Source: Nannocystis sp.
GTDB taxonomy: Bacteria; Myxococcota_A; Polyangia; Nannocystales; Nannocystaceae
Assembly: GCA_016712315.1 (NCBI GenBank)
Contig: JADJRG010000029.1
Span: forward strand, 496,001 to 560,000
Length of the DNA stretch: 64,000 nucleotides
Direction of reading: 5' to 3'
Both the position numbers and the translations under genes were made by a program. Shown here piece after piece: positions 38,601 through 47,718 of the stretch (position 1 is the first letter of the stretch; every line of letters starts with the position of its first letter). The notes under the pieces are model-generated. The model saw only the letters and a list, made by a program, of their open reading frames with translations. It did not search any database and was not told where the DNA came from.

Positions 38601-41600
38601 GAGGGAAAATCTGTCCCCGAGGACATTGATCTCCGACGAGAGATCCGCTTCGAGGTCGCCTCGTTGCTCCGGGACGAGCTCGATCGCCCGCTCGACGCCG
38701 AGCGCGTGTTCACGGCGATCCTCGATAACGACGAGGCGAATCAGGACGCCTACGAGGCGTTGGACGAGCTGCTGCGCGCCCGCGGAGGCCACGAGGAGCT
38801 GCTGCGGCTGTATCGGCGGCGTGTCGACGCGATCTTCGACGTGGAGGAGCAGAAGACGCTGCTCGATCGGATCGTGAAGATCGCCCGGCACGTGCTCGAG
38901 GACAGCGCGGTCGCGATGAAGACCGCTGAGGAGCTGCTCGACCTGGTCCCGGAGGACCTGCCGACGATGGAGCTGCTCGCGGTGCTCTACGAGGAGAGCA
39001 GCGAGTCTGACAAGCACTACGCCCTGGAGGAGCTGCTGGGTCGTTGGAGCGAGCTCGTCGAGGGCGACGAGAAGCGCCATGAGATCGCTTGCCGCCGCGC
39101 GGCGCTGCGTATGCAACGGCTCGGCGACGCCTTCGGCGCGGTCGATCTGCTCGGCACCGTGCTTGCCGAGGATCCGGGGAGCATGCGCGCTCGGCAGCTC
39201 CTCGAGGTCCTACTCGATGATCCGAGCGTGCAGCTGCAAGTGAGCGCGCTGCTGGAGCCGATCTACGTCGCGCTGCATGACCATCGGGCGCGGGTGCGGA
39301 TCCTGCAGATCCGTCGAGAGAAGGCGGAGGAGCTCGGGTCGATCGATGAGGCGACCGCTCATCTGATCCAGATCGCGCGGATCCAGGAGAGCGAACTGAA
39401 CGACCCAGAGGCGGCGTTCGTCGCGATCTCTGAGGCGTATCGCGTCGATCCCCGGCGCAATGATATTCGCTCAGAGCTGCAGCGGCTGGGGCTCGAGCTC
39501 GGACGCTTGGAGGAGCTCGTCGCGGTCTGGCGACAGGCGCTCGAGAAGATCGAGGATCGCGGCCTCAAGGTCGATCTCCTGAGCCGCGCCGCCGCGCTGC
39601 TCGACGATCACCTGGGCGATGTGGAGCAGGCGCGTCAGGTGTACTCCGAGCTGCTCGAGCTCGATCCTCCAGACGTCGAGCTGGCGAAGAAGGCGTCAGT
39701 CGCCTTGCTCCGCCTCCATCGACTCGTAGGTGATGAGCAGGCGTTGGTCGGCGCGCTGCGCAATCACCTACGCTTCGCCGATGATGACGCCGCGCAGATC
39801 AAGATCAACGTCGAGATCGCGGAGCTCCAAGAGAAGCTGGGAGACGCGCGCGCCGCCACCGAGTCCTACTTCGCGGTGCTCGATGTCGATCCCAACGAGA
39901 TCAACGCCTTCGAGAACCTGGAGCGGATCTTCCTCGATCTCGCCGACTGGGATCAGCTCTGCGAGGTGCTGCGAGCGCGGGTGATGGTGACCGAGGACGC
40001 TCGCGATCAGGCGCGGATCTGGCGGAAGGTCGGAGAGATCCAGCGTGATCACGCGAAGAACCTGCAAGGGGCGCTAGAGGCGTTCCAGTGGATCATCGAC
40101 CTGCGGACCAGCGACCGCGACGCCGTCTACGCGCTCGACGCGATCATCAAGATCAAGACACAGCTGGAAGAGTGGGCGGACGTCGAGGAGGGGCTGCGGC
40201 GCCTGATCGACCACAGCGGCGATGATGAGCGGCTGCGGGCCTCGCTGATGGTTCAGGCGGCGGTCGTCGTGGGCCAGCGCCTCGAGCGCCACTCCGACGC
40301 GCTCGAGCTGTTGGAGTCAGCGCTAGCGATCACGCCGCTGGATCAGGACGCCCGGGCGATGGTGGTCGCGTATCTCGATGACGAGGCGACCCGCGATCGG
40401 GCGGCCGCGATCTTGCTGCCGCTCTACGAGACCGAGCACAATTGGGAGGCGCTGCTCGATCTCGAGGAGCGGCAGGCGCGACGGATGGAGCGCGGGACAG
40501 AGCGTACGCGTGCGCTGATGAAGATCGCGCAGAGCTATGAGACCCGGCTGCTCGAGCCGCTGCGCTCGTTCAAGATCTTCGCCGAGCTGCTGGTGAGCGC
40601 GGCGGACGAGCCTGGGCTGGGCCTCATCCTCAACGAGACGAGCCGCCTCGGTGCGGACCCAGATCTCAGCGAGGACCTGTTGGCCGCGTATCTCGCGGCC
40701 GCCGACCGCATCACCGACTCGTCGCTGCTCCTGAAGGTGCTGCGCGCCGCGGGAGAGGTCGCTCTGGTCCGCCTCGAGCGGATGAACGACGCGCGCGTCG
40801 CCTTCGAACGGGTGCTTGAGCTCGCGCCGGATGACGAGCGCGCGGCTGACGCCCTCGAGATCATCTATACGGCGCTTAACGACCAGCAAGCGCTCGCGGA
40901 TCGGCTCCTCGCCCGCGCCGACAGGTCGAGCGGTGAACAGCGTGACGGCTACTTGATCCGCGCGGCGGAGATCTTCGTAGGCGAGCTCGAGCGGCTCGAC
41001 GACGCGATCGACGCCTACGAGCGCCTCAGCGCTGAGGGGCAAGCGCGGCCTCGCGTGCGGGCGGCGCTCGAGCCGCTCTACGAGCGTACGGAGCGCTGGA
41101 GCGAGCTGGCCTCCTTCCTCGAGCGTAAGTGCGAGGACCTCGGCGGCGATGAGCTGGTGGATACGCTGCTGCGCCTCGCCGCGCTTCATCGCGATCGCCT
41201 GATGAGCAGCGAGGCCGGGCTCCGGCACTTCGTCGCGGCCTTGCGGCGCGACCCGGAGCGGGCGCTCGCGGCGGGCACGCTTGAGTTGCTCCTGGCCGAC
41301 GAGGAGATCAGGGCGCTGGCGCTCGAGCTCCTTGAGCCCGCCTTCCGCGAGCTCGCGGACTGGCCACGGGTGATCCGCCTCAAGGAACTGCGCCTCAACG
41401 GGGTTGAGGACGCGCAGGAGCGTGTGGTCCTGATCATGGAGGTCGCCGAGATCCAGGAGCGTCAGCTCGGAGAGCTCGAAGAGGCCTACGCGACCTACGT
41501 CCGGGCGTTTCGTGAGCTGCCCGAGTCGATCGCGGCCCGCGAGCAATTGCTGCGCTTGGCGTCGGCGCTGGCCCGGGTCGAGGAGTACGCAGCGCTGCTC

Positions 41601-44600
41601 ACGTCCTACGTCGATGAGGGCGGCAGCGGCGATGAGCGTGACGAGATCCTCTTGATCGTCCGCGAGGCCGCGGCGCTGTGGGCCCGGTTAGGTCAACATG
41701 CGCGCGCTGTACCCCTCTTGGAGCGGCTGCTGGCGGCGCGCCCAGACGACGAGTCGGTCTTCCCGGCCCTCGAGAGCGCGTTAACCCACGCGGAGCTGTG
41801 GGACAGGCTGGTCGAGGTGTACTGGTCCGAGGCCGATCGTAGCCTCGACGAGAATTACCAGGTGGACGTCTTGATGCGCCTCGCTGAGCTGGCGCTCGGG
41901 GTGTTGGTGGATGACGCGGCGGCGATCCGGGCCTATCGGCGGATCCTCGAGGTGCAGCCGACCAACGAGATGGCGCGCGGCAGCCTCGAGCGGATCTTCG
42001 AGCGTTCGAGCCAGTGGCAGCCGCTGATCGATAGCTTGCGCGAGCGCCTCGAGCGCACCGAGCAAGGCGCGATGCGGCAGGCTGTGCAGCTTCGGATCGC
42101 CGAGCTGCAGGATCAGCGCCTGGATCTCGCCGACGCGGCGATCGAGACGATCGAGTCGATCTTCGGTGAGGAGCCGGCAGCGGCGGTCGGGGTCGAATTC
42201 CTCGAGGCGCTCGCAGAGCGGCGCGTGGACGAGCGTCCGCGGATCTTCGCGCTCCTCCGGCCGATCTACGAGTCCACGGGCAACACGATGCGGATCATCG
42301 CGGTCGATGAGTGGCAGCTCACCGTGACCGAGGATCCATTCTCGCGTCATGAGATCTACCGCGAGATCGCAGACCTGCTCGAGTCGCTCGGAGGTGATGG
42401 CCCCGCGCACGCCCTGCAAGTGTTGCTTCGGGCGCTGCAAGAGCCCGGCGCTGGAGGCTCGCTCGACGCGCTCGACGCCGAGATCTACCGCCTCGGCGAG
42501 TCTCTCGGTGTGATGGGCTCGGTTGTCGTTGCGATGATCGACGCGGCCGACAGCGAAGGGATCCGCGACGACCGCGAGCGGCGAGGGGCGCTGTTGATCA
42601 AGGCCGCGCGCTTTCAACTCGATCACAACATGGCGCATGAGGCGGTCGAGGCGCTCGGTAAGGCGCTCGCGCTGGATGACGCGCACTCCGCCGCGCTAGA
42701 GCTGCTGGATGAGGCGCTCCTTCGCCTCAACCTCTTCGACGAGCTCAAGGCGATCCTCGAGCGCCGAGTCGATGTAGCGGCCGATCAGGACGAGCGGCTC
42801 ACGCTGCTGCGTCGCCTCGCGCGCCTGCTCGAGGACACGTTGATGCTCCCGGACGCGGCGGAGCAGGCTTGGCGTCGGCTCACGGACATTGAGCCGGCGG
42901 ACGTCGAGGCGCTTAGCCGTCTCCGTCGCCTCTATCAGGCGAGCGGATCGACGACCGAGCTGGTCGAGGTGCTTGAGCGCTTGATCGACGTCACCGAGGC
43001 GGCGAGCGAGCGTCGGCAGATGCGCTTCGATCTCGCGACCATCCACCGCGAGTTCTTGAACAACCGCTCGGCGGAGGTCGACGCGTTGCGAGCGCTGCTG
43101 ATCGATCTACCGACCGATGACGAGGCGCTGGCCACGCTCGCTCGGGCTCTGGTCGCCGAGCAGCGCTTCGGTGAGGCGGCGGAGGTCGTCCTGGATCGCG
43201 CGAGCCACCAACACCAACCGAAGCAGCGGGGCGCGCTCCTCTTGGAGGTCGCGCGCCTCTACTCGGGCCCGATTGGGGATCCGCTTGGTTCACTCGCTCA
43301 CTACGAGTCGGTGCTCGCGGAGGTCCCGAACCACGCAGAGGCGCTCGGCGATCTCGTCGCGCTCGCGACCTCCCCGGAGCTTTGCGACGCGGCGTCGTCG
43401 TTGGTACTGCCGCACCTCGAGCGGCAAGGCCGCTGGAGCGATATGGCGTCGGTCCAGGCGGCGCGCTCGCGCTACCTGCAGGACGACTATCAGGTCGTCG
43501 AGGCGCTCCGCGCCTTGGTCAAGCTCCGCTACGATCGCCTGAATGACCCGAAGGGCGCGCTAGAGGCCGCCTACCAGCTCCTCGCGCGCTCGCGTCCCGA
43601 GGAGCTGAAGCCGGTGCTCGAGGTCACGGCCCGGCTCTCGGTCCACCTCGATCGGGCGGAAGAGCACGTGGATCGGCTGGGAGAGCGCTCGCGCGACGCC
43701 TCCGTCGATCCGCAGGCGCGGGTCCAGATGGCTCAGTCGGCCGCGGAGATGGCAGAGGAGATCCTCGGCGATAAGGGGAAGGCGGTCGCTCTGCTCGCCC
43801 CGCTGATCGAAGCGGAGCTCGGCGATGAGTCGCTGTGCCGCAACGTCGAGCGCCTCGCCCGCAGCTCAGGGAACCGCGAACTGCTCGCCCGGTGTCTCCG
43901 CGAGTCGGTGCGTTTGGCCTCAGGCGCGCCGAACCACGCGGACGTGCTGGTGCGCCTCGGTGACGCGGAGTACGACATCTCCGCCTTCGATCGGGCGATC
44001 GCTGCCTATCGCGACGCCTTGGACATCACGCCAGGCTTCGCGGGGGCGGTCGCGGGGCTCGAGCGGATCCTCGAGAGCATCCAGCGGGCGCAAGGGGACG
44101 CGGCGCCGCCAGAGCTCTTTGAGTCGCTGGAGCGCGCCTACCAGGAGGCCGGTAATAAGCCGGGCATGGCGCGGATCGTCCGGATGCGTCTCGAAGGGAC
44201 GAAGGGCCCCGATTTTCTCGCGCTTCTCGAGCACCTCGGCTTCTTGTATGAGGACGGTGGCGGCTCTCGTGAGGACGCGTTGGACGCGTGGGGCAACCTG
44301 CTGCTGCGTGACGCGGAGTCGACCAGCGCGCTCGAGCACACCGTCGCGCTCTCTCGCGATCGTGCGCTGCTCGGGCGAGCGATCCATTTCATGGCGGCGG
44401 CGATCGACGGCGCTCGCGAGGAGGGCCGCTCCTGCGTGTCGCTCTGCTTGGCGACGACGCGGATCCTGCTCGATGACATCCATGACCCTCGCACGGCGCT
44501 CAAGGCGCTCGCACCGGTGCTCACGGAGAACCCCGAGAACCCGGACGGGCTCGCGCTCCTGGTCGAGGCGGCCCGCGGGGCGGGGGATCTCGAGATCCTG

Positions 44601-46316
44601 CATGACGCGTTGACCCGCCTCGCGAAGGTCCTCGTCGCGCCGGAGGAGGCGGTGCCTCTCTGGCGAGAGGCGGCCGACGTCGCGTCGCGTCAAGGCAACG
44701 CTGAACGGATGAAGGAGGACATCGAGCGGGTGCTCGAGCTCGATGAGAGCGATGACGCCGCGTGGCAGAAGTACCTAGAGGTGCTCATGGCCCTCACGGA
44801 CTACGACGGCCTCGCCGACGCGCTCGGCCGTCGGGTCATGATCACTGCGGACGAGGAGGAGCGCCACCAGCTCCGCCACTACCTCGCGCGCCTGCTCGTC
44901 GACTATCTCGATCGCTTGGACGAGGGCATCGCCATCTATCACGACATGCTCGGGGCGCGGCCGGATGACGTGGCGGTGATCCAGGAGCTTGAGGCCCTGC
45001 TCCGGCGGATCGGTCGGTGGCGTGATGTCCGTGAGGTGGTCGAGCGCAAGCTGGAGTACATCAGCGGCGCGGAGCGGATCGCCGCGCTCGAGGAGCTCGC
45101 GGAGCTCGTCGAGGTCCAACTCCACGACGACGCCGAGGCGATCGAGCTCCACCACCGGATCCTCGGGGAGGCGCCTGACCATCAGGTCAGCGTCGCTGCT
45201 CTTGAGCGGCTGCTCACGCGCGCCGCGCGCTGGTCCGAGCTGGCGGAGCTGCTCGAGCGCCGCTTCGAAGTGCTGCGCGGGCAAGGCGACGCGCGGCAAT
45301 CTGCGGAGCTGGCGCTGGTCCTCGCGGACTTGTTGGCCAACCAGCTCGCGGATACGGAGCGCTCGCAGGCGTATTTGGTCGAGGTCCTCGAGCATGACCC
45401 GAACAACATCACCGCGCTGCTCGCGTTGGCGTCGGTGTATGACGCTCGGGGCGAGGAGGAGGCGATGGTCGAGGTGCTCGCGCACGCGTCGTCGTTGAAC
45501 CCCGAGGGCCCCCAAGGCTCGCAGCTTCAGCTCCGCTTGGCGCGCTTGGTCGAGGCCCCCGAGCAGCAACGAGAGCACCTCGAGGCGGCGCTACACTACG
45601 ATCCGAGCAATCTCGACGCTGCCCGCCTGCTGCTCGAGCTCAGCCGGGCGGAGGGCTATTGGGAGCAGGTCGCTTATCTGCTGGCGTTGATCTCGTCGCA
45701 GACCGAGGGCGCCGCGGAGCGTCGGCAGATCGACATCGAACGGATCGACATCCTGATGGAGAAGGTCGGCGATCTCGAGGAGGCCCTCCGCGCGCTCGCG
45801 CCGATCTATGAGGAGGTGCAGGACGATCTGGAGATCAACCGGCGGATCGCCGATGCGCTCTATAACAGCGGCCGCTTCGAGGAGGCGGTGGGGATGTACT
45901 CGTGGCTGGTCGACGTGTCTGCGTCGGTGAACAAGCGCTCGAAGCAGCACGCCCACTATTTGACGCGGCTGGCGCGCGTCGAGATGGCCGGCGGTATCAC
46001 GGAGGAGGCGATCGAGCGCCTGCGTGAGGCGTACCGGATCGACACGACCAACCCTGAGACGCTGATCTCCTTGGCGGACGTCTATGCGGCGACCGAGCAG
46101 TGGGGGGACGCGCTGAAGATCGCGCGCGCGATGCTGCTGCAGAACGTCGATCAGTCGGGGCTGCTGCGCCGCGGGGATATCTATATGCGCCTCGCGAACG
46201 CCCACATCGGCCTCGGTGAGGGATCGAAGGCGTTGTCGATGCTACGCCGCGGTTCGGAGGAAGATCCCGAGCACCCCGAGATCGCGGCGAAGATCGCGGA
46301 GCTTCAGGCGCGCTGA
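35634..46316 (+). CDS. Giant TPR-repeat protein (about 3560 residues)
   Basis: One uninterrupted reading frame of 10.7 kb. There is no signal peptide or membrane helix, so it is probably cytoplasmic. It consists almost entirely of paired helices of the TPR class, with the recurring pattern of a helix of type A-x-x-x-W/Y-x-x-[IVL]-L, then D-P-x-x-x-A, then L-x-x-[LI]-Y, then [RKE]-W-x-x-L. Examples are RWNDLLAVYTR, KWTALVELLKEE, DWRGLIALKREQ, EWSELIRSFEAR and RWDDLVALYESQ. Roughly every 110 residues a longer super-unit recurs. The composition is very rich in Glu, Leu, Ala, Arg and Asp and contains few Cys. Myxobacterial AgmK, part of gliding motility, is a similarly long TPR protein, but no clear orthology can be claimed. 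ATG 35634 has GAGG six bases upstream. It likely acts as a large scaffold. Confidence 0.88.
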   Translation: MSELRSALFQFLRALDDPARRSELERSLGDLDLVTARADAKKDPGSLDAAAAVLARMIVDDSSVDEVVDAAKMAAQRAPRNDSGNDIALLAGMVVWRLGKQTELAEPFFRRIRRADPASPDVLAFYREVFAADTDASQLVQVLVQARRSLKKDESERRFALAEEMASLAEKQLGSVDRAIEVWRSVLREDGYDARATKALERLYREGQKWTALVELLKEEFERVPDDAEHRELRINKLLEIAELYRDQLRLDAMALATLQRILDIDPRHAATIQALADTYGNAGRWNDLLAVYTRLMEAAKADGDQPRQVDFLVKIAGLWIDHLNAPQRGLEPLNEVLAVDPAEPVARALIAKIYEQSGDWRGLIALKREQIAACGPEAQVELRIDIAVLTEERLNERAEAVGVWLEILELHGEIAAALDALGRIYEDEQRWADAAAIRHRQVAASTDPSRAVALLHHLAELYLGVINDEERALQAWHEILKIAPNNESALQSLRDTYTLSERWDDLVALYESQGRLADVLEILYAAAESIQGDRQIALFRKIVTLSRDRLTQPERGLRALERLLELQPDNQQVARELLPIYREQGKWQLLISTYEILLAAADNDDDRLELIAGIRDVALHNLGSASLALEWAAKAYALRPSDEILRAGLESAAERAQEWSELIRSFEARIGSPECDDAERLEILDKLGMIARERLADDALAQRFLRHLVDLDPSNQAALSELEAIYDAGRNWGGLVDVLKKRLARAEERDVRLPLLRRLAELQEQQLGDLDGAVETLEQIRQLSPAEIEVIDSLARLHRGRGAWSDLASILQRRLELMDGSPEQVNVLFELSQIQATRLRDSHAAVGGFMTILDLDPDHLPTIDALEALRRFDPGCSLLVMRGLLPYYRSIGDRGREADALEVIIAAEAEIGARRTMLQDLASLYDQEERKADAQRVRLELFALEPPDAAARQAMLIAARELGQLDLLARAYEQAVALLSDRINRAELEGKSVPEDIDLRREIRFEVASLLRDELDRPLDAERVFTAILDNDEANQDAYEALDELLRARGGHEELLRLYRRRVDAIFDVEEQKTLLDRIVKIARHVLEDSAVAMKTAEELLDLVPEDLPTMELLAVLYEESSESDKHYALEELLGRWSELVEGDEKRHEIACRRAALRMQRLGDAFGAVDLLGTVLAEDPGSMRARQLLEVLLDDPSVQLQVSALLEPIYVALHDHRARVRILQIRREKAEELGSIDEATAHLIQIARIQESELNDPEAAFVAISEAYRVDPRRNDIRSELQRLGLELGRLEELVAVWRQALEKIEDRGLKVDLLSRAAALLDDHLGDVEQARQVYSELLELDPPDVELAKKASVALLRLHRLVGDEQALVGALRNHLRFADDDAAQIKINVEIAELQEKLGDARAATESYFAVLDVDPNEINAFENLERIFLDLADWDQLCEVLRARVMVTEDARDQARIWRKVGEIQRDHAKNLQGALEAFQWIIDLRTSDRDAVYALDAIIKIKTQLEEWADVEEGLRRLIDHSGDDERLRASLMVQAAVVVGQRLERHSDALELLESALAITPLDQDARAMVVAYLDDEATRDRAAAILLPLYETEHNWEALLDLEERQARRMERGTERTRALMKIAQSYETRLLEPLRSFKIFAELLVSAADEPGLGLILNETSRLGADPDLSEDLLAAYLAAADRITDSSLLLKVLRAAGEVALVRLERMNDARVAFERVLELAPDDERAADALEIIYTALNDQQALADRLLARADRSSGEQRDGYLIRAAEIFVGELERLDDAIDAYERLSAEGQARPRVRAALEPLYERTERWSELASFLERKCEDLGGDELVDTLLRLAALHRDRLMSSEAGLRHFVAALRRDPERALAAGTLELLLADEEIRALALELLEPAFRELADWPRVIRLKELRLNGVEDAQERVVLIMEVAEIQERQLGELEEAYATYVRAFRELPESIAAREQLLRLASALARVEEYAALLTSYVDEGGSGDERDEILLIVREAAALWARLGQHARAVPLLERLLAARPDDESVFPALESALTHAELWDRLVEVYWSEADRSLDENYQVDVLMRLAELALGVLVDDAAAIRAYRRILEVQPTNEMARGSLERIFERSSQWQPLIDSLRERLERTEQGAMRQAVQLRIAELQDQRLDLADAAIETIESIFGEEPAAAVGVEFLEALAERRVDERPRIFALLRPIYESTGNTMRIIAVDEWQLTVTEDPFSRHEIYREIADLLESLGGDGPAHALQVLLRALQEPGAGGSLDALDAEIYRLGESLGVMGSVVVAMIDAADSEGIRDDRERRGALLIKAARFQLDHNMAHEAVEALGKALALDDAHSAALELLDEALLRLNLFDELKAILERRVDVAADQDERLTLLRRLARLLEDTLMLPDAAEQAWRRLTDIEPADVEALSRLRRLYQASGSTTELVEVLERLIDVTEAASERRQMRFDLATIHREFLNNRSAEVDALRALLIDLPTDDEALATLARALVAEQRFGEAAEVVLDRASHQHQPKQRGALLLEVARLYSGPIGDPLGSLAHYESVLAEVPNHAEALGDLVALATSPELCDAASSLVLPHLERQGRWSDMASVQAARSRYLQDDYQVVEALRALVKLRYDRLNDPKGALEAAYQLLARSRPEELKPVLEVTARLSVHLDRAEEHVDRLGERSRDASVDPQARVQMAQSAAEMAEEILGDKGKAVALLAPLIEAELGDESLCRNVERLARSSGNRELLARCLRESVRLASGAPNHADVLVRLGDAEYDISAFDRAIAAYRDALDITPGFAGAVAGLERILESIQRAQGDAAPPELFESLERAYQEAGNKPGMARIVRMRLEGTKGPDFLALLEHLGFLYEDGGGSREDALDAWGNLLLRDAESTSALEHTVALSRDRALLGRAIHFMAAAIDGAREEGRSCVSLCLATTRILLDDIHDPRTALKALAPVLTENPENPDGLALLVEAARGAGDLEILHDALTRLAKVLVAPEEAVPLWREAADVASRQGNAERMKEDIERVLELDESDDAAWQKYLEVLMALTDYDGLADALGRRVMITADEEERHQLRHYLARLLVDYLDRLDEGIAIYHDMLGARPDDVAVIQELEALLRRIGRWRDVREVVERKLEYISGAERIAALEELAELVEVQLHDDAEAIELHHRILGEAPDHQVSVAALERLLTRAARWSELAELLERRFEVLRGQGDARQSAELALVLADLLANQLADTERSQAYLVEVLEHDPNNITALLALASVYDARGEEEAMVEVLAHASSLNPEGPQGSQLQLRLARLVEAPEQQREHLEAALHYDPSNLDAARLLLELSRAEGYWEQVAYLLALISSQTEGAAERRQIDIERIDILMEKVGDLEEALRALAPIYEEVQDDLEINRRIADALYNSGRFEEAVGMYSWLVDVSASVNKRSKQHAHYLTRLARVEMAGGITEEAIERLREAYRIDTTNPETLISLADVYAATEQWGDALKIARAMLLQNVDQSGLLRRGDIYMRLANAHIGLGEGSKALSMLRRGSEEDPEHPEIAAKIAELQAR

Positions 46317-46329
46317 GCGTGGGTCGAGC

Positions 46330-46358
46330 GGTCACGGGCCACGTAACGGCCCGTGACC
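46330..46358. terminator. Strong hairpin after the giant TPR gene
   Basis: GGTCACGGGCC (46330-46340) pairs perfectly with GGCCCGTGACC (46348-46358) around a seven-base loop. It lies 13 bases after the TPR stop and just before a second, T-tailed hairpin. Confidence 0.6.
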
Positions 46359-46366
46359 GGATGCAC

Positions 46367-46410
46367 AAAGAGAGAGAAGGGCCACATGGGGCCCTTCTCT
46401 CTCTTTTCTT
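46367..46410. terminator. Bidirectional rho-independent terminator
   Basis: A 17-bp perfect stem (46367-46383 with 46390-46406) and a six-base loop. The right arm runs into TTTTCTT, and the left arm begins with an A-run, so it can act on both strands. It separates the giant TPR gene from the convergent MopE-like lipoprotein gene. Confidence 0.85.
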
Positions 46411-46445
46411 CACGGGCGAGAGCCGCGCCGCTCAAGGGCGGCGCG

Positions 46446-47246
46446 TCACTTCGTCAGCGGCTTACCGGCGTTCATCTTCGCCGCGGCCTCGGCGGAGAGG
46501 CAGTTGTCGTCGACTTGACCGTTGCAGTCGTCGTCGATGTTGTTGCAGATCTCCGTGCTCTCGATGACGTTCTGCAGGCATTGGACGCGACCACCAGTGC
46601 ACTTCATGACACCAGGAGCGCAGACTCCGGACTTGCCGGTCTGACAGGCGACCCCCTCGCCCGGGAAGGTACCCTCGTCGATCTGACCGTTGCAGTTGTT
46701 GTCGATGCCGTCGCAGATCTCCGGGGAGGAGGGCGGCGGCGGCGCGTCACAGACAGCCTTGACTCCGTCGGGCGAGCAGTGCCAGACGCCTTGGGTCTTG
46801 CAGTTGCCGACGCCGATGAAGCAGATCGCGCCGTCGCGCTCGAAGTCGTTGTCGACGATGCCATCGCAGTCGTCGTCGAGGCGGTTGCACAGCTCCTTGG
46901 TCGGGAGGAGCTCGCCGGCGCATTTGCCCCAACGCGCGTCGTCGCCGCAGGTGTGCGAGCCTTGTTTGCAGATCCCACGGCCCGCGGTCCCTTCGGGGCC
47001 GTTGTAGCAGGGTTCCTGGGTGGCAGGCTTGCACTGCGCGCTCTTGCCCGAGCCGGCCTTGTCGAGCTCGTCGAGGAGGCGCTGCTTCTCTAGGTTCTGA
47101 TCGGTGTTGGCGCAGCCGGCTCCGACAGCGCCGCCGCTCGCCAGGCCGACGAGTAGGGTCAGCAACAGGCCGAAGCGCCGCTGATCAGGCTCGCCGGCGC
47201 GTGCTTCAAGAGGGTGTCGACGGGAAGGTCCCATGGGCGAGAGCAT
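46446..47246 (-). CDS. MopE-like Cys-rich lipoprotein with DCDG repeats
   Basis: A 266-residue lipoprotein. The signal segment LLLTLLVGLASGGAVGAGC places the lipid on Cys45; the basic leader before it is long, and ATG 47234 would be a shorter alternative. The mature part holds three copies of a Cys/Asp motif of the type E-[IL]-C-[ND]-x-[IL]-D-[DN]-[DN]-C-[DN]-G-x-[IV]-D. They lie at about residues 118-132, 177-191 and 233-247. This motif is shared with MopE and many surface proteins of myxobacteria and is thought to bind calcium or other metal. Disulfides are likely across paired cysteines (QCKPATQEPCY, GVGNC, VWHC). Divergent from the LapA-like gene over an AT-rich core. Confidence 0.82.
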   Translation of the reverse strand: MLSPMGPSRRHPLEARAGEPDQRRFGLLLTLLVGLASGGAVGAGCANTDQNLEKQRLLDELDKAGSGKSAQCKPATQEPCYNGPEGTAGRGICKQGSHTCGDDARWGKCAGELLPTKELCNRLDDDCDGIVDNDFERDGAICFIGVGNCKTQGVWHCSPDGVKAVCDAPPPPSSPEICDGIDNNCNGQIDEGTFPGEGVACQTGKSGVCAPGVMKCTGGRVQCLQNVIESTEICNNIDDDCNGQVDDNCLSAEAAAKMNAGKPLTK

Positions 47247-47256
47247 ACACCGGCTG

Positions 47257-47266
47257 GTATATACTC
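47257..47266. promoter_or_regulatory. AT-rich divergent promoter core GGTATATACTC
   Basis: TATACT at 47260-47265 lies 11 bases before the GTG at 47277 on the plus strand. The same core reads TATATACC on the minus strand, about 10 bases before the ATG at 47246. Confidence 0.45.
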
Positions 47267-47276
47267 CGCGAACTTC

Positions 47277-47718
47277 GTGTCAGTGCTCGGCAAAGCCTAC
47301 TTGGCGGTGAGCCTCGGTCTCTGCGTGATCGGACTGCTGTGGGCGTCCCTGACCATGCAAGAGAACGCCACGTGGGTCGAGATCGTCGTCTGGATGCCTC
47401 GCGCCGATCTCCTCGATCCGTTCGTGCGTCAGCGATATGAGGTCAATATTGCTGGGCTCATGGCCGGTTGGGCGCTCGCCGGCGCGATCCTGCTGCTGGT
47501 CGCTGTGCGCGCGCCATTTCTCATCCGCGGCGCTGCCCTCGCCCAGCGGCGGACTCCGGGAGCTCGAGCGCGAGGTCCTAGAGCTGCGGACTCTGCCGCT
47601 CCGTCAGCGCGAAGAGGACGAGATCCTCGCGGCAGAGGCCCATATCGCCGCGGGGGCGAAGAAGGTCATGACCGAGAAGATGATCCACGACGCGGGCCGC
47701 GCGCGAGGAGGCCTGTGA
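47277..47718 (+). CDS. LapA-like inner membrane protein, reading frame interrupted by a +1 shift
   Basis: The N-terminal half from GTG 47277 shows two membrane helices: SVLGKAYLAVSLGLCVIGLLWASL and a second about 60 residues on, NIAGLMAGWALAGAILLLVAV. This is the DUF1049/LapA layout. In that frame the sequence then degenerates to an Arg/Pro/Gly string. In the next frame the natural continuation appears: LRELEREVLELRTLPLR and a helix to MIHDAGRARGGL, ending at TGA 47716-47718. The shift falls between about 47520 and 47550. That stop overlaps the next start as GTGA, which argues the second frame is the real end. The LapA family ends in just such a coiled coil. Sequencing error, true mutation or programmed shift are all possible. 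Confidence 0.55.

Noticed and set aside
35715..45578. Many long minus-strand frames inside the giant TPR gene
   Set aside because: All are mirror images of a highly biased Glu/Leu/Arg-rich coding strand; none has a start signal, signal peptide or known domain.
46353..47093. A 246-codon open frame on the plus strand
   Set aside because: It is antisense to the MopE-like lipoprotein gene, starts inside the terminator and has repetitive Val/Asp/Ala composition typical of the reverse of Asp-rich coding DNA.
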